Origin: Trichoplusia ni
Lineage: Eukaryota > Arthropoda > Insecta > Lepidoptera > Noctuidae
Direction of reading: 5' to 3'
Length of the DNA: 64,000 bases
NCBI RefSeq assembly: GCF_003590095.1
Contig: NC_039482.1
Location: forward strand, 5,659,657-5,723,656
The translations under genes and the position numbers were made by a program. Below, one piece after another: positions 62,666-64,000 of the stretch. Below the pieces are notes generated by a model. That model had not been told where the DNA came from. It saw only the letters and a list, made by a program, of their open reading frames with translations, and searched no databases. Within the stretch, counting starts at the first letter, position 1; each line of letters begins with the position of its first letter.

Positions 62666-62838
62666 CTATTTATTGACTATTTTGCCTGCGTTGGCGAGTG
62701 TTGCCTTGCACACGTAGCCCTTGAGGGCCAACACGCCTCTACACTTGATGTGCACCTGGTAGCGCGCGCACCAGTCCAGGTTGTCGCAGCCGACGCCGTC
62801 TTCGGACAGGGTTTTGCCTGCCGCTATTGACAGTAGGT
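62666..62838 (-). CDS. Gclm: Glutamate-cysteine ligase modifier subunit, last exon
   Basis: C-terminal 56 codons of the regulatory subunit of cytosolic glutamate-cysteine ligase, which lowers the Km for glutamate and relieves feedback inhibition of the catalytic subunit in glutathione synthesis. The exon starts after TTTCTTTTTACAG (AG at 62840-62839) and completes an aspartate codon split with the upstream exon, giving ADPPDLLSIAAG. The C-terminal segment WCARYQVHIKCRGVLALKGY corresponds to the family's RYSVIVKSRGIIKSKGY stretch in human GCLM. The frame ends TAG at 62666; the last codons AAT AAA also form a poly(A) hexamer. The exon is GC-richer than its surroundings. The ending GKIVNK and the insert around SEDGVGCDNLDW differ from vertebrate proteins, as expected for an insect. 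Identification rests on motif memory across both exons and is firm. Confidence 0.9.
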
Positions 62839-63039
62839 CTGTAAAAAGAAATAGATTTTTTATAAGTAAACAGAGTTTTATAGGGGAATGAAGCAAGTGT
62901 ATTTTAGTATTCAAACTGATTTTTGATCAAATGGGTTTGCTTAAAATGTCAGGAAAGTGATTTGCGTTAAAAATTCGTAAGTGAAGGAATTTGTAAATTA
63001 AGAAAACGGCGAGAAATAGGCGGTATTGTTGCTATTTAT

Positions 63040-63256
63040 TTACATCTTTTATATAAACAATGAACAATAGCGGATTTAATGCCTGCCTCTACCAGTCGAC
63101 CATAGAGTGAGGCCAAGATAACAAGAATACTATAAAACTCTCCCACAACGCCATCTAGTTTCAAACTTAGCATAGATAAATTACACCCAGACTCAGACAA
63201 ATGATCATGCACATCACACAAAAAAAATCCTGGGTGGGAATCGAACCCACGACCTC
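63040..63256 (-). mobile_element. tRNA-derived SINE of a second family
   Basis: On the minus strand the head GGTCGTGGGTTCGATTCCCA (B box), then CCCAGGATTTTTTTTGTGTG, is followed by ATGATCATTTGTCTGAGTCT, AAACTAGATGGCGTTGTGGG and an AT-rich end. Distinct from the family at 14612, but sharing the CTGAGTCTGGGTGT body motif. It abuts the Helitron-like fragment at 63261. Confidence 0.6.
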
Positions 63257-63260
63257 CGAA

Positions 63261-63420
63261 CTCTTCAAAAGTCCCGGATTAAAACTATCCTATGTTCTTT
63301 CTCAAGGTCAACTCTATCTCTGTACCAAATTTCATTATAGCAGTTCAGTGGTTTAGACGTGAAGCGTAACAGACAGAGGGATACACAGGGTTACTTTCGC
63401 ATTTATAATATTAGTAGGGA
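63261..63420 (-). mobile_element. Truncated Helitron-like element
   Basis: Matches the element at 59256 over CTCTTCAAAAGTCC, ACTATCCTATGTTCTTTCTC, AAGGTCAACTCTATCTCTGT and GTGGTTTAGACGTGAAGCG, ending ATTTATAATATTAGTAGGGA. It lacks the CTAG end and hairpin, having been cut at the junction with the neighbouring SINE. Confidence 0.65.
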
Positions 63421-63499
63421 TTGATTTAAGCTCAACTCCTAGTGTGTGATATGCATGTTAAGTTCAATTTCCTTTGTTTAAATTCTAATTGACTGACTG

Positions 63500-63672
63500 C
63501 ATGGATAGCCGAGTGGTTGCGGTTATCACGTCAAACTCTCGGTGCGCGTCGTGTCGCGGGTTCGACCCCCGGGTAGGGCAAGCATATGTGTGATCCACAA
63601 ATGCTTGCCTTGTCTTGTATGTTTGTAAACTCCCCGCGACACAAGGATTAAGTTCCTTAATGCGGGAGTTTT
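63500..63672 (+). mobile_element. tRNA-derived SINE, copy 4, the best preserved
   Basis: A clear A box (GGATAGCCGAGTGGTTGCGG) and B box (GCGGGTTCGACCCCCGGG), then body CACAAATGCTTGCCTTGTCT and tail GACACAAGGATTAAGTTCCT, then TAATGCGGGAG. The tRNA-like head resembles a Ser/Leu-type tRNA. It is the family consensus-like copy in this window and lies inside the Gclm last intron, antisense to the gene. Confidence 0.8.
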
Positions 63673-63693
63673 ATTAATGTATGTATATATTAC

Positions 63694-63879
63694 CAGGTGG
63701 GTCAGCGTGTGTCAGCAGCTGGACATCGTTGGCGCGGCAGAAGGCGTGCAGCGAGGGCGGCACGACGCAGCAGGACGCGAGGTTGATCTGCGCGATGGCG
63801 GGCCGCACGCGCGCCCACGCGTGCAGCCGCCGCAGGCAGCCGCCGCCCACGTCCGCCACGCCCAGCTGGTGGACGCGCC
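63694..63879 (-). CDS. Gclm: Glutamate-cysteine ligase modifier subunit, penultimate exon
   Basis: Encodes 61 complete codons of the glutathione-synthesis regulatory subunit, whose fold belongs to the aldo-keto reductase superfamily. It reads VHQLGVADVGGGCLRRLHAW, then INLASCCVVPPSLHAF and DVQLLTHADPP. This aligns residue for residue with the human GCLM region around IGTSDL, NLASCCVMPP and QLLTHNDP. The acceptor is CCTGCGCCTGCAG (AG at 63881-63880) and the donor G/GTAATA at 63693; phases agree with the last exon. The exon is strikingly GC-rich with almost only G/C third positions (HAWARVRPAIAQ is written CAC GCG TGG GCG CGC...), quite unlike the AT-rich flanks. Earlier exons, including the start codon, lie beyond the window. 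Plus-strand frames over this exon are antisense shadows. Confidence 0.95.
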
Positions 63880-64000
63880 CTGCAGGCGCAGGCGGCAGGT
63901 TATATTGAGGACTAGGGTTGTATTTGGACTAAGTGATTTTTGACAGAAGTCGTTGGTCGTCAGATATATGTGGTTTTTTTTCAGTTGTCTTACTACGTGA

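Larger units (their letters stand above)
62839..63693 (-). other. Gclm last intron, packed with transposable elements
   Basis: GT at 63693-63692 and AG at 62840-62839, phase 1, 855 bp. Nearly two thirds of it is mobile DNA: a minus-strand SINE (63040..63256), a truncated Helitron-like element (63261..63420) and a plus-strand SINE (63500..63672). The last of these ends about 20 bp from the donor. Confidence 0.8.

Noticed and set aside
63500..63570. A and B boxes suggesting a tRNA gene.
   Set aside because: The cloverleaf does not close, and the sequence continues into a body shared with three other copies, so it is a SINE head.
63677..63943. Plus-strand open frames of 75-88 codons at the right edge.
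   Set aside because: They are antisense to the very GC-rich Gclm exon, which explains their lack of stops.

Overview
The window looks like nuclear DNA from a moth, probably a noctuid-type lepidopteran. The support is an AT-rich background, spliceosomal introns, an insect SoxF gene, a eukaryotic initiator tRNA, and a repeat set I recognise from memory as lepidopteran: Helitron-like elements with A^TC...CTAG^T ends, tRNA-derived SINEs, RTE-type LINE 3' ends with TGA tails, and noctuid-abundant dispersed repeats. The species cannot be named from the sequence. Coding sequence is under 2% of the window.

Two protein genes are supported, both on the minus strand and both partial. The first is a SoxF-class transcription factor (orthologue of Drosophila Sox15). 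Its 5' exon (43373..43603) holds a 5'UTR with short upstream ORFs and the first 27 codons. A 19-kb intron follows, then a second exon (24007..24398) that carries the rest of the N-terminus and the first half of the HMG box. That exon ends at a canonical GTAAGT donor inside the box. The second half of the box is not in the remaining 24 kb, so either the second intron exceeds 24 kb or the exon has been lost. The second gene is the modifier subunit of glutamate-cysteine ligase (Gclm) at the right edge. Its last two coding exons (63694..63879 and 62666..62838) join in frame through an 0.85-kb intron filled with transposable elements. Its upstream exons lie beyond base 64000.

An intact initiator methionine tRNA gene (15608..15679, plus strand, T5 terminator) lies inside the presumed second Sox15 intron, on the opposite strand.

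Layout: 1..24006 is presumed Sox15 intron 2, with a CpG-rich promoter-like island near 3.9 kb, a dense GCCAT cluster near 7.9 kb, the tRNA gene and several repeats. 24007..43603 is the Sox15 coding interval, with many GC-richer islands in intron 1 that may be cis-regulatory. 43604..62300 is about 19 kb between Sox15 and Gclm, with two promoter-like spots (around 44.1 kb and 51.6 kb) and transposon remnants, and no recognisable coding sequence. 62300..64000 is the 3' part of Gclm. No operon, CRISPR array or unambiguous new biochemical system is visible. The most unusual structures are a tandemly doubled 40-bp palindrome at 20.0 kb, a perfect 20-bp-stem hairpin at 31.7 kb, and the GCCAT cluster.
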